Part shown: positions 9,626 to 17,214 of the stretch, piece by piece
Layout: each line of letters starts with the position of its first letter
Numbering within the stretch: the stretch's first letter is position 1
From: Streptomyces hawaiiensis
GTDB taxonomy: Bacteria; Actinomycetota; Actinomycetes; Streptomycetales; Streptomycetaceae
Assembly: GCF_004803895.1 (NCBI RefSeq)
Contig: NZ_CP021978.1
Coordinates: 5,766,001-5,830,000, forward strand
DNA: 64,000 nucleotides
Direction of reading: 5' to 3'
Made by a program: the position numbers and the translations under genes
The notes under the pieces: model-generated
The model's database searches: none
What the model was told of the DNA's origin: nothing
Seen by the model: the letters and a program-made list of their open reading frames with translations, nothing else

Positions 9626-11821
9626 GTGACAGCAGCAACGCACTCCACCCTGTTCCCGCAGGTACCGGACTCCGCCGACGCGGTGCTCGACGGGCTCGAC
9701 CCCGAGCAGCGCGAGGTGGCCACGGCCCTGCACGGTCCGGTGTGCGTCCTGGCGGGCGCCGGCACGGGCAAGACCCGGGCGATCACCCACCGCATCGCCT
9801 ACGGAGTGCGCGCCGGCGTACTGCACCCCTCCAGCGTCCTCGCCGTCACCTTCACCAACCGCGCCGCCGGGGAGATGCGGGGCCGGCTGCGCCAGCTCGG
9901 CGCCGCGGGCGTCCAGGCGCGTACGTTCCACTCTGCCGCCCTGCGTCAGCTCCAGTACTTCTGGCCGAAAGCGATCGGCGGCTCCCTGCCCCGGCTCGTC
10001 GACCGCAAGATCCAGCTCGTCGCCGACGCGGCGGCCGCCTGCCGCATCCGGCTCGACCGGGGCGAGCTGCGGGACGTCACCGCCGAGATCGAATGGTCCA
10101 AGGTCACCCAGACCGTCCCCGCCGACTACGCGCCCGCCGCCGCCAAGGCCGGCCGGGAGTCGCCCCGCGACCCCGCCGAGATCGCCCAGCTCTACGCCGC
10201 CTACGAGGACGTCAAGCGCGAGCGGTCCGTCATCGACTTCGAGGACGTGCTGCTGCTGACCGTGGCCGTCCTGCAGGACCGGCACGACATCGCCGAGCAG
10301 ATCCGCGCCCAGTACCAGCACTTCGTGGTCGACGAGTACCAGGACGTCAGCCCCCTCCAGCAGCGCCTGCTCGACCTGTGGCTGGGCGAGCGGGACAGCC
10401 TGTGCGTGGTCGGGGACGCCAGCCAGACGATCTACTCGTTCACGGGGGCGACCCCGGACCACCTGCTCGACTTCCGCACCCGCCACCCCGGTGCCACCGT
10501 CGTCAAACTGGTCCGCGACTACCGGTCCACTCCCCAGGTCGTCCACCTCGCCAACGGGCTGCTCGCCCAGGCGCGGGGCCGGGCCGCCGACCACCGCCTG
10601 GAGCTCGTCTCCCAGCGCGCCCCCGGACCCGAGCCGGTCTACGCCGAGTACACCGACGAGCCCACCGAGGCGGAAGGCGCGGCCCGCCGGATCCGCGAAC
10701 TCATCGACTCGGGAGTCCCGGCCTCCGAGATCGCCATCCTCTTCCGCACGAACGCGCAGTCCGAGACCTACGAGCAGGCCCTCGCCGACGCCGCAGTGCC
10801 CTACCAGCTGCGTGGCGCCGAGCGGTTCTTCGACCGCCCGGAGGTGCGCAAGGCGAGCATCGCCCTGCGCGGCGCGGCCCGCTTCGGCGGCAACGACTCC
10901 CTCCTGGACGACGTCGTCGACCTTCCCTCCCAGGTGCGCGCCGTGCTGTCGGGAGAGGGCTGGACAACGCAGCCACCGGCCGGCTCCGGTGCCGTGAGAG
11001 AGCGCTGGGAGTCCCTGGCCGCCCTGGTGAACCTCGCCCAGGACTTCGCCGCCGCCAAACCGGGCGCCACCCTGGCGGACCTCGTCGCCGAACTCGACGA
11101 ACGGGCGAACGCGCAGCACGCTCCCACCGTGCAGGGCGTCACCCTCGCCTCCCTGCACTCGGCCAAGGGCCTGGAGTGGGACGTCGTCTTCCTGGTCGGC
11201 GTCGCCGAGGGAATGATGCCGATCACCTACGCGAAGACCGACGAACAGATCGAGGAGGAGCGCCGCCTCCTCTATGTCGGCGTCACCCGCGCGCGAGAAC
11301 ACCTCCATGTCTCCTGGGCGCTCTCCCGCTCACCCGGCGGACGTCCCAGCCGTCGGCCCAGCCGCTTCCTCGACGGGCTGCGCCCCGGCTCGACGGCCAC
11401 CACGGGTCGCACCGCCGCCGGCGGAGCGGGCGGAATCGAGCGTGGAATCCCCGGAACCAGGGGGTCCGCCCCGAAACGGGCTCAGCGAGTCCCCGCCCGC
11501 TGCCGAGTCTGCGGCCGCACGCTGACCGACCCGGGCGAGATGAAGCTGATGCGGTGCGACGACTGCCCCTCCGACATGAACGAGGGCCTGTACGAGCGGC
11601 TCCGCGAGTGGCGCGCCGACCAGGCGCGCGGCAGCGGCCAGCCCGCCTTCTGCGTGTTCACGGACAGGACTCTGATGGCGATCGCCGAGTCCGCCCCCGA
11701 CGACGAGCGGGAGCTCGCTCGCATCCCGGGCGTCGGGATGCGCAAGCTCACCCGCTACGGCGCCGATGTACTGGCCATCTGCGCAGGCCAGTCGCCGGCG
11801 GAGAGCACAGATCAGGACTGA
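9626..11821 (+). CDS. uvrD2: UvrD2-type SF1 DNA helicase with HRDC domain
   Basis: A 731-residue helicase with Walker A LAGAGTGKTR, VVDEYQDVSPLQ, GDASQTIYSFTG, LHSAKGLEWDVVF and YVGVTRAREHL. The C-terminus carries a tetracysteine zinc motif (CRVCG and CDDC, residues about 625-650) followed by an HRDC domain ending in IPGVGMRKLTRYG, the layout of mycobacterial UvrD2, an essential DNA-dependent ATPase. The frame stays open well upstream, but GTG 9626 begins the conserved protein and leaves room for divergent promoters with mrx. No sigma-R motif was seen on this strand. Confidence 0.93.
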   Translation: MTAATHSTLFPQVPDSADAVLDGLDPEQREVATALHGPVCVLAGAGTGKTRAITHRIAYGVRAGVLHPSSVLAVTFTNRAAGEMRGRLRQLGAAGVQARTFHSAALRQLQYFWPKAIGGSLPRLVDRKIQLVADAAAACRIRLDRGELRDVTAEIEWSKVTQTVPADYAPAAAKAGRESPRDPAEIAQLYAAYEDVKRERSVIDFEDVLLLTVAVLQDRHDIAEQIRAQYQHFVVDEYQDVSPLQQRLLDLWLGERDSLCVVGDASQTIYSFTGATPDHLLDFRTRHPGATVVKLVRDYRSTPQVVHLANGLLAQARGRAADHRLELVSQRAPGPEPVYAEYTDEPTEAEGAARRIRELIDSGVPASEIAILFRTNAQSETYEQALADAAVPYQLRGAERFFDRPEVRKASIALRGAARFGGNDSLLDDVVDLPSQVRAVLSGEGWTTQPPAGSGAVRERWESLAALVNLAQDFAAAKPGATLADLVAELDERANAQHAPTVQGVTLASLHSAKGLEWDVVFLVGVAEGMMPITYAKTDEQIEEERRLLYVGVTRAREHLHVSWALSRSPGGRPSRRPSRFLDGLRPGSTATTGRTAAGGAGGIERGIPGTRGSAPKRAQRVPARCRVCGRTLTDPGEMKLMRCDDCPSDMNEGLYERLREWRADQARGSGQPAFCVFTDRTLMAIAESAPDDERELARIPGVGMRKLTRYGADVLAICAGQSPAESTDQD

Positions 11822-11830
11822 CACGAACTC

Positions 11831-11874
11831 GTCGAAAAAATAGTTTGCGCATGCCCCAGCAATCCCCATAGGTT
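11831..11874 (+). promoter_or_regulatory. Probable wblC promoter with A/T-rich WhiB7-type element
   Basis: A TTGCGC (11845-11850) and TAGGTT (11869-11874) pair is separated by 18 bases. Immediately upstream is an A-rich run (GTCGAAAAAATAG) that stands out in GC-rich DNA. Autoregulated whiB7 promoters have exactly this A/T-rich block just upstream of the -35 hexamer, bound by the WhiB7-SigA complex. It predicts a leader of roughly 600 bases. Confidence 0.65.
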
Positions 11875-11985
11875 CTTAGGCACGAGAGCAGCGGCCTTCT
11901 CGGAGGCCCTGATTCCGTGTTGTACTTGCATATCCGTCGGACTGGTTCACCCAGTCCCCCGAGACGCCGAGAGGAGGCGAGTCCA

Positions 11986-12315
11986 GTGATCAGCATCTAC
12001 ACCAGCTCCGTCAGCATCGTGAAAATGACCGATCGCTCGGCCGTCTCCGCGTGCATGCTCGGCGTTTCGAACCTGGGCACCGGTCTGTCCGGCATTCGTG
12101 CCGTCCGTCCGGCCTCCGCCTCCGTTGCCCCCACGGGCCTTCCCGTCCGTGAGCGCAATGAGCGACCGACCAAGGCACTGGAAGCGGCAGTAGCGGCACA
12201 GGCGAAGGCCGCCTATGCCTTTACGGCGACCGGTGCCGGATTCCGGAAGCAGACGACGCAGCACCACCAGATGTGGGCCTTCCGTGGGCCAGAACCCTGG
12301 AGTGATCCAGCCTGA
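11986..12315 (+). CDS. Putative wblC leader ORF (uORF)
   Basis: Within the untranslated leader of wblC there is a 109-codon frame starting GTG-ATC-AGC with a strong GAGGAGG Shine-Dalgarno (11971-11977) at good spacing. It stops at 12315, inside a small CCTGATC/GATCAGG hairpin and 25 bases before the attenuator stem. whiB7 genes are controlled by upstream ORFs whose stalled translation lets RNA polymerase pass a terminator. The peptide has no recognisable domain. Only its first part, or an internal ATG at 12025 in the same frame, may be translated; a regulatory role is inferred from position. Confidence 0.5.
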   Translation: MISIYTSSVSIVKMTDRSAVSACMLGVSNLGTGLSGIRAVRPASASVAPTGLPVRERNERPTKALEAAVAAQAKAAYAFTATGAGFRKQTTQHHQMWAFRGPEPWSDPA

Positions 12316-12339
12316 TCGCCGATCAGGCCGGCGCCTTCA

Positions 12340-12382
12340 GGGCCGCGGAACCCCATCCGGGATCCGCGGCCCTTCTGTTTGT
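12340..12382 (+). terminator. wblC attenuator terminator
   Basis: A 10-bp stem GGGCCGCGGA/TCCGCGGCCC (12340-12349 with 12363-12372) followed by TTCTGTTTGT. GGCGCCTTC at 12330-12338 could instead pair with GAAGGCGCC at 12405-12413, a possible alternative (antiterminating) fold. This fits ribosome-controlled attenuation of wblC. Confidence 0.7.
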
Positions 12383-12487
12383 CCCTGAACAGGGATGACG
12401 GACCGAAGGCGCCTCGGGACAAGACAAGAACCCGGTACCACCACCCCCGGCCAACAGGCCGGAACGACCAGACGAGGAAGACGAACC

Positions 12488-12856
12488 GTGCAACTCGAAG
12501 CGCACGCCCCGTCCGTACCGCCTTCCGACACGATCCCCAAGCCTGGCTCCACGGAGGACCCCGCCTTGACTCCGCTCACCGCGCTCACCGCGCTCGACGA
12601 CGCCATCGAGAACCTCGGCGTACCCGTCCCGTGCCGCTCCTACGACCCGGAGGTCTTCTTCGCCGAGTCGCCCGCGGACGTCGAGTACGCCAAGGCCCTC
12701 TGCCGCACCTGCCCGCTGGTCGAGGCCTGCCTCGCCGGTGCCAAGGAGCGGCGTGAGCCCTGGGGCGTCTGGGGTGGCGAGCTCTTCGTCCAGGGTGTCG
12801 TCGTCGCCCGGAAGCGGCCGCGTGGCCGCCCGCGCAAGAACCCGGTCACAGCATGA
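12488..12856 (+). CDS. wblC: WhiB-family Fe-S regulator WblC (WhiB7)
   Basis: The 122-residue product has the four WhiB cysteines (one in PVPCRSYD, three in the CRTCPLVEAC region), the GVWGG turn and a C-terminal AT-hook, RGRPRKN, characteristic of WhiB7/WblC. This regulator binds the housekeeping sigma factor and activates intrinsic resistance to ribosome-targeting antibiotics. GTG 12488 is chosen because MQLEAHAP begins the usual length of the family. It is preceded by an attenuating leader and overlaps the next gene by an ATGA junction. Confidence 0.94.
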   Translation: MQLEAHAPSVPPSDTIPKPGSTEDPALTPLTALTALDDAIENLGVPVPCRSYDPEVFFAESPADVEYAKALCRTCPLVEACLAGAKERREPWGVWGGELFVQGVVVARKRPRGRPRKNPVTA

Positions 12857-13176
12857 ACACCGCAGGAACGATCGACCGCCCCCTCACGCACGACCCCCAG
12901 AAGCAGGCCCCGATGAAGCCGTCCACTGACGAGCCCGCAGGCTCCGCAACCCAAGACTTCACCATCAGCGGCGCGAAGGACTCGCGTCAGAACAGGACCC
13001 GAGAGATGCAACTCATTCCAGAAGCCATGGCTCGTGCGCATATGCACGAGCGACTGCAAGAGGCGGAGCGGGATCGCCAGGCCGTGCGTCTGGCGACCGC
13101 CCGCCGGATGCAGCGCAGGGCGGAACGCGCGTCGCTGCGTGCCCGCCGGGCGCTCGCCATGGCGGTCATGCAGTAA
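12853..13176 (+). CDS. Small basic protein coupled to wblC, function unknown
   Basis: A 107-residue protein whose ATG overlaps the wblC stop (ATGA), implying translational coupling. The first half is polar and probably disordered; the second half is a charged, arginine- and alanine-rich helix (about residues 50-107, for example RRMQRRAERASLRARRAL). No domain is recognised. Co-expression with WblC suggests a part in the same antibiotic-stress response, perhaps binding nucleic acid or ribosomes, but nothing in the sequence proves this. Confidence 0.75.
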   Translation: MNTAGTIDRPLTHDPQKQAPMKPSTDEPAGSATQDFTISGAKDSRQNRTREMQLIPEAMARAHMHERLQEAERDRQAVRLATARRMQRRAERASLRARRALAMAVMQ

Positions 13177-13245
13177 CCCGCCGCACCTGAAGCGGGGCCT
13201 CCCGGCCAGGGAGGCCGCGCTGCCGCCACCGAAGCTCTCACCGCG

Positions 13246-13276
13246 GGGGCCGGTCCGTGCCGAACGGACCGGCCCC
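13246..13276 (+). terminator. Strong hairpin ending the wblC operon
   Basis: A 13-bp perfect stem (GGGGCCGGTCCGT and complement) with a five-base loop. A smaller 8-bp hairpin precedes it at 13196-13216. Both lie after the wblC-coupled gene. Confidence 0.75.
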
Positions 13277-13318
13277 GTGCTGCGTTGTACCGACCGGGCG
13301 CGGAGATATCGTCGCCGG

Positions 13319-13537
13319 GTGACGAGTCCTTCAGGAGGCAGCGACGACGGCTCCGCCACGGAGCCGCGGCGCTTTGTCTGCGCCCGCTGCGGCACATCGG
13401 CCCAAGTCCTGACCGAAGGTCCACCACTCACCTGGACGTACTCCGTGGAGGACGGCGCCCGCCACTACTACTGCGAGACCTGCTCCCGGGAGAACCTCAG
13501 GTCCATCGAGGGGCGCCTGGACTCGGACTGGTGGTGA
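13319..13537 (+). CDS. Small zinc-ribbon protein, function unknown
   Basis: A 72-residue protein with two CxxC pairs (CARCG and CETC) that would form a zinc ribbon, ending in a WW dipeptide. The GTG start is supported by the compact conserved core beginning soon after. It sits between the wblC operon and the convergent ABC1 kinase, and a small protein occupies the same position in mycobacteria. No specific function can be assigned. Confidence 0.75.
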   Translation: MTSPSGGSDDGSATEPRRFVCARCGTSAQVLTEGPPLTWTYSVEDGARHYYCETCSRENLRSIEGRLDSDWW

Positions 13538-13553
13538 AGCCCGCGACCGGGGC

Positions 13554-14921
13554 TCACGCCTCCGCCACCGCCTGGCCGTCCACCGGGTCCTCCGGTACGA
13601 ACCCCGGCAGCCACTCCTCCAGCTCCTCGCGCAGCCGCACCGTCGCCCCCAGCTGACAGAGCACGCCGATCGTGCTCAGTGTCACCCGGTGGATCAACAG
13701 ATAGGACGGGGGCAGGTTGAGCTGCTTGGCGAGCTGGTAGGCGGGGGAGCGGGGGTCGGCGACACGAGCCGCCTGGCTGCGCATCCAGCCCCGGGTGAAG
13801 GTGAACTCCTCGACCTGGGCCGGTTCGATGATCGGCAGCAGGTAGTCCATGACGGCGTCAGGGTCCAGCTCTATGGTCTCCTTGACGAACCCTTCCGCGC
13901 ACAGGAGCTCGTAGACCGCCTCGGCCTCCCCGTCGAGGGTCATCCGCAGGGACTCGCCGATGGTAGCCGGCAGGCCGCCCGGGAGGCGGTCGACCGTGCC
14001 GAAGTCCAGGACACCCAGGCGCCAGTCGTCCTCGCCCTCCGGGCCGCCGGGCAGGAGCCGGAAGTTGCCCGGGTGGGGATCGGCGTGCAGCAGGCCCGTG
14101 CGGGCAGGGCCGGAGAACAGGAAGCGGGCCAGGAGCTGACCGGCCCGGTCGCGCTGCTCCTCGGTGCCGTCCGAGATGATCTCCGACAGCGGGACGCCGT
14201 CCATCCACTCGGTGACCAGGACCTGGTCGGACTGGTGGACCACCTGCGGCACGACCACGTCCGGGTCGTCCGTGAACTCCTCCGCGTGGGCCTGCTGGGC
14301 CTGGGCCTCCAGGCCGTAGTCCAGCTCCTCCGAGACGCGGTCCTTCAGCTCCGCGATCAGCGGCTTGATGTCCATGCCGGGGATCAGCGGACCGAGCAGA
14401 CGCGAGAAGCGGCTCAGCTGATTCAGATCAGACAGCAGGGCCTCGCCGGCGCCCGGGTACTGCACCTTGACCGCCACCTCGCGGCCGTCGTGCCACACCC
14501 CTCGGTGGACCTGGCCGATCGAGGCCGCCGCGGCGGGCTTGTCCTCGAACTCCAGGAACAGCTCCTGCCAGCCCTTGCCGAGCCGCTCCTCCAGCACCGC
14601 GTGCACGGTGCGGGTCGGCATGGGCGGCGCTGCCTCCTGGAGCTTGGTCAGCGCGGCCCGGTAGGGGCCGGCCACCTCCTCGGGCAGCGCGGACTCGAAG
14701 ACGGACAGGGCCTGGCCGAACTTCATCGCACCGCCCTTGAGCTCGCCGAGCACCTTGAACAGCTGCTCCGCCGTGCGCTGTTGGAGTTCCCGGCCGACGA
14801 GCTCGGCGGACTCGCCGACGATCCGCTTGCCGAATCCCCATGTCGCCCGCCCGGCGATGCCGAGCGGGAGCGCGGCGAGCTTGGCGGTCCGGGTAACCGC
14901 CTTCCGGGGAAGATCAGACAT
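13554..14921 (-). CDS. ABC1/UbiB-family atypical kinase
   Basis: A 455-residue ABC1 (ADCK/UbiB) protein. Family signatures are KFGQALS in the KxGQ motif (LKGGAMKFGQALSVFE region), the alanine-rich nucleotide loop KPAAAASIGQVHRG, AVKVQYPG, and the catalytic HADPHPGNF followed by VLDFGTV. Such proteins have ATPase or kinase activity and usually support quinone or lipid metabolism at membranes. ATG 14921 lies 8 bases inside the end of the upstream ThiF-like gene, so the two are translationally linked. Its place next to wblC matches mycobacteria, where a homologue belongs to the whiB7 neighbourhood. Confidence 0.9.
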   Translation of the reverse strand: MSDLPRKAVTRTAKLAALPLGIAGRATWGFGKRIVGESAELVGRELQQRTAEQLFKVLGELKGGAMKFGQALSVFESALPEEVAGPYRAALTKLQEAAPPMPTRTVHAVLEERLGKGWQELFLEFEDKPAAAASIGQVHRGVWHDGREVAVKVQYPGAGEALLSDLNQLSRFSRLLGPLIPGMDIKPLIAELKDRVSEELDYGLEAQAQQAHAEEFTDDPDVVVPQVVHQSDQVLVTEWMDGVPLSEIISDGTEEQRDRAGQLLARFLFSGPARTGLLHADPHPGNFRLLPGGPEGEDDWRLGVLDFGTVDRLPGGLPATIGESLRMTLDGEAEAVYELLCAEGFVKETIELDPDAVMDYLLPIIEPAQVEEFTFTRGWMRSQAARVADPRSPAYQLAKQLNLPPSYLLIHRVTLSTIGVLCQLGATVRLREELEEWLPGFVPEDPVDGQAVAEA

Positions 14922-16128
14922 GCGCCCTCCAAGTCCCAGCCGGCCGCTCCGCCTCTGCCTCACGGCACTGCTCCGACGGCCGTTGCACCGCCATTGTCTC
15001 CTTCCACTCCCCGTCCTCGGAGAGGTGCTCCCCTTTTCCTCTCTCCGCAGCAGCGCAGGGGCATGCCGGATGCGCCCGGACCGGCCGCGCATGCCAGTGC
15101 AGACCGGGGACGGAGACCTCCCAACGTGCCCCGGCGCTGGACGGAACCCGGCCGTCCAGGAAGGCCAGCGCATGAGCGGCCGCCAGCCCGGCCACGGTCG
15201 TGGCCAGCGTCAGGTCGCAGGGCCGCACCTGCCGCTGCCTGCCGGAGCGCCACTGGGCGACCAGACGAGGCCAGGTCGGGTCGCGGTCGGTGCGGCCCTC
15301 GTGCAGACAGCCCGCGCAGCCCGTTTCCCCGGGCAGGACGAGAGGGCCGACCACGCCGGTGCCCTCCACGACACCGGCGTACAGATGGGGTGTCCCGGAC
15401 GCCATGAGCGGCTCGGCGGCGGCCGGGTCGGGCGCATGTACGGCGACATCGTCCCGTGGGGCGAGGATCACCAGCGAAAATCCCGGGTCGCCCTCCTTCG
15501 CGGATGCGTCGGCCGGTGCGCGGCGCGGCGGCCGGTCCGGGGCCGCCCGGCGCACGGCACTGCGGGCCGACTCGTCCCTGCGGTCGCCGACGGATTCCGC
15601 GGGGAGCCCACCCGGCGCGACGTCCCACGGCTCCACACGGCCACCGTCGAGAACGTCCACCTCGCCCACGCCGGCCCCGGCCAGGAGCGAGGCCAGCACG
15701 GCACCGACCCGGCCCGCGCCGCGCACCTGCACGCGCTGCGAGCGCCGGGCCGCCAGCTGCCCGATCGCGTCGCCGGGCGCCGAGGTCGTCAGGGAGAGTG
15801 CGGCCAGGTCGGGCCGCAGCCGGTCGAGCACCTCCTTCTTCTTCCTCAGGGCGTCGGCGGCCGGGCCGCCGCCCCGGGCGTCGTCCAGCAGCCCGGCTCG
15901 CGCGAGCCCCCGCACCAGCCCGTCGACATGACCGTCGGGCAGATCCATGCGGCGTCCCTCCTCGCGCAGGAGCTCCAGCCCTCGCGTGCCGTTCAGCAGC
16001 TCGAGGAAGCTGCCCGTCGCCAGGTCCATCGGGCCGAGCGTCATCGCATGCGCCGGTGTCATCCCGAACTGCACGGTCTTGAGGTCGCGCCAGCCACGCC
16101 TGAGCGCGGGTTTCACCATCGGATGCAT
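14914..16128 (-). CDS. ThiF/E1-like adenylyltransferase-fold protein
   Basis: A 404-residue protein with an N-terminal helical region and a Rossmann segment RGAGRVGAVLASLLAGAGV resembling the nucleotide loop of E1/ThiF/MoeB proteins. It is followed by a GCAGCLHEGRTDRDPTWPRL segment typical of the ThiF-like partner (ocin-ThiF) of azol(in)e-peptide cyclodehydratases. No precursor peptide or YcaO gene is nearby, so it is either an orphan or has another role. It overlaps the ABC1 kinase by 8 bases. ATG 16128 is used; the GC-rich frame runs further upstream without a better start. Confidence 0.75.
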   Translation of the reverse strand: MHPMVKPALRRGWRDLKTVQFGMTPAHAMTLGPMDLATGSFLELLNGTRGLELLREEGRRMDLPDGHVDGLVRGLARAGLLDDARGGGPAADALRKKKEVLDRLRPDLAALSLTTSAPGDAIGQLAARRSQRVQVRGAGRVGAVLASLLAGAGVGEVDVLDGGRVEPWDVAPGGLPAESVGDRRDESARSAVRRAAPDRPPRRAPADASAKEGDPGFSLVILAPRDDVAVHAPDPAAAEPLMASGTPHLYAGVVEGTGVVGPLVLPGETGCAGCLHEGRTDRDPTWPRLVAQWRSGRQRQVRPCDLTLATTVAGLAAAHALAFLDGRVPSSAGARWEVSVPGLHWHARPVRAHPACPCAAAERGKGEHLSEDGEWKETMAVQRPSEQCREAEAERPAGTWRAHV

Positions 16129-16463
16129 GACAGGCCCCCGTATGCCGTAGATCGTCCCCGTTTGCCGGTGGAGCGAGGGCGCGGGCGTTGGCTGGTCACG
16201 CCCAGGCCGTTGCCCAGCACGGCCCGAGCGCAGGCCGAGCCCGTGCGCAGGCCGAGCCCGAGTGCGGGCACGGCCCCTGGTCCCGGACCGGCCCCGCCGT
16301 CGCTTCGCCGACGAGATCCAGCATGCCCAAAACCACCACCGGCTGCCGAAAGTTGTCCACAGGCACGGGCATTCGTCGTACAAATCCGGCGCCCGGTGGG
16401 AGCGGTGGCACCGAACCGTCCCGGAGCCGGGACTTCCCCGTGTGCAGCGGGTAACGTCGGGGC
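16129..16463. promoter_or_regulatory. Divergent intergenic region with a DnaA-box-like site and short direct repeat
   Basis: This 335-base gap separates the divergent ThiF-like and YgjP-like genes. It contains TTGTCCACA at 16353-16361, identical to the strong Streptomyces DnaA box, and a tandem GCGCAGGCCGAGCCCG repeat near 16228-16260. No gene or obvious -35/-10 pair was found. Confidence 0.5.
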
Positions 16464-17072
16464 GTGCCCGCCGACCCACTGCACCGCGCCGGAACCGCAC
16501 AGCGCAGCACGACGAGCCAGCCGCCGAGCGGCTCGGGGGCGAGCGCGATCGAGGTCCGCAGGAGCGCCCGCCGACGCAGAACGGTCTCCGCGTACCGCGA
16601 GGGCGATCGCACCGTAGTGCTCATCCCCGCCCGGATGTCCGAGGCGGAGGAGCAGCGCTGGGTGAACGTCATGCTCGACAAGCTGGCCGCCCAGGAGAGC
16701 AAGCGGGCCCTCGGCGACGCCGAGCTGGCCGAGCGTGCCCGGCTTCTTTCGGACCAGTACTTCGACGGGCGGGCCCGGCCCGCGTCGGTGCGCTGGGTGA
16801 CCAACCAGAACACGCGCTGGGGGTCCTGCACCCCTTCAGAGGGCAGCATCCGCCTGTCGCACCGCCTCCAGGGCATGCCCGAGTACGTCGTCGACTACGT
16901 CCTCCTCCACGAACTCGCCCATCTGCTCGTCCCCGGACACGGACCCCGCTTCTGGGAACTCCTGGAGGCCTATCCGCGCACCGAGCGGGCCCGGGGATAC
17001 CTCGAAGGCGTGGTCGCCGCCGAGCGGTTGCCCCATGTGCCCGGCGCGCGGGGTGAGAGCCCCGCGGGGTGA
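16464..17072 (+). CDS. YgjP-like M48-type metallopeptidase (DUF45)
   Basis: A 202-residue protein with the zinc motif LLHELAHLLVPGHG (HExxH plus a downstream histidine) and the preceding TRWGSC motif of the YgjP/WLM-like family. YgjP is sometimes annotated as UTP pyrophosphatase, but the visible motifs are those of a zinc peptidase. GTG 16464 is used; the first 30 residues are low in complexity. It stands alone between two unrelated genes. Confidence 0.85.
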   Translation: MPADPLHRAGTAQRSTTSQPPSGSGASAIEVRRSARRRRTVSAYREGDRTVVLIPARMSEAEEQRWVNVMLDKLAAQESKRALGDAELAERARLLSDQYFDGRARPASVRWVTNQNTRWGSCTPSEGSIRLSHRLQGMPEYVVDYVLLHELAHLLVPGHGPRFWELLEAYPRTERARGYLEGVVAAERLPHVPGARGESPAG

Positions 17073-17214
17073 CCGACCGCTTTCCGTGAGCGAACAGCCG
17101 ATACGGCTGAGCGAGCGTTGTGTACCGGCTCTGTACCGACCTCGTCCGGTGTCCGAGTTTGCCGTTAGCCTGGCGCGACGCACTCACGTTCTGGATGGGG
17201 GACGGTCGTTACGC

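Noticed and set aside
9529..11871. A second long plus-strand frame within uvrD2
   Set aside because: Its product is Arg/Pro/Ala-rich and lacks motifs; the other frame contains every helicase motif.
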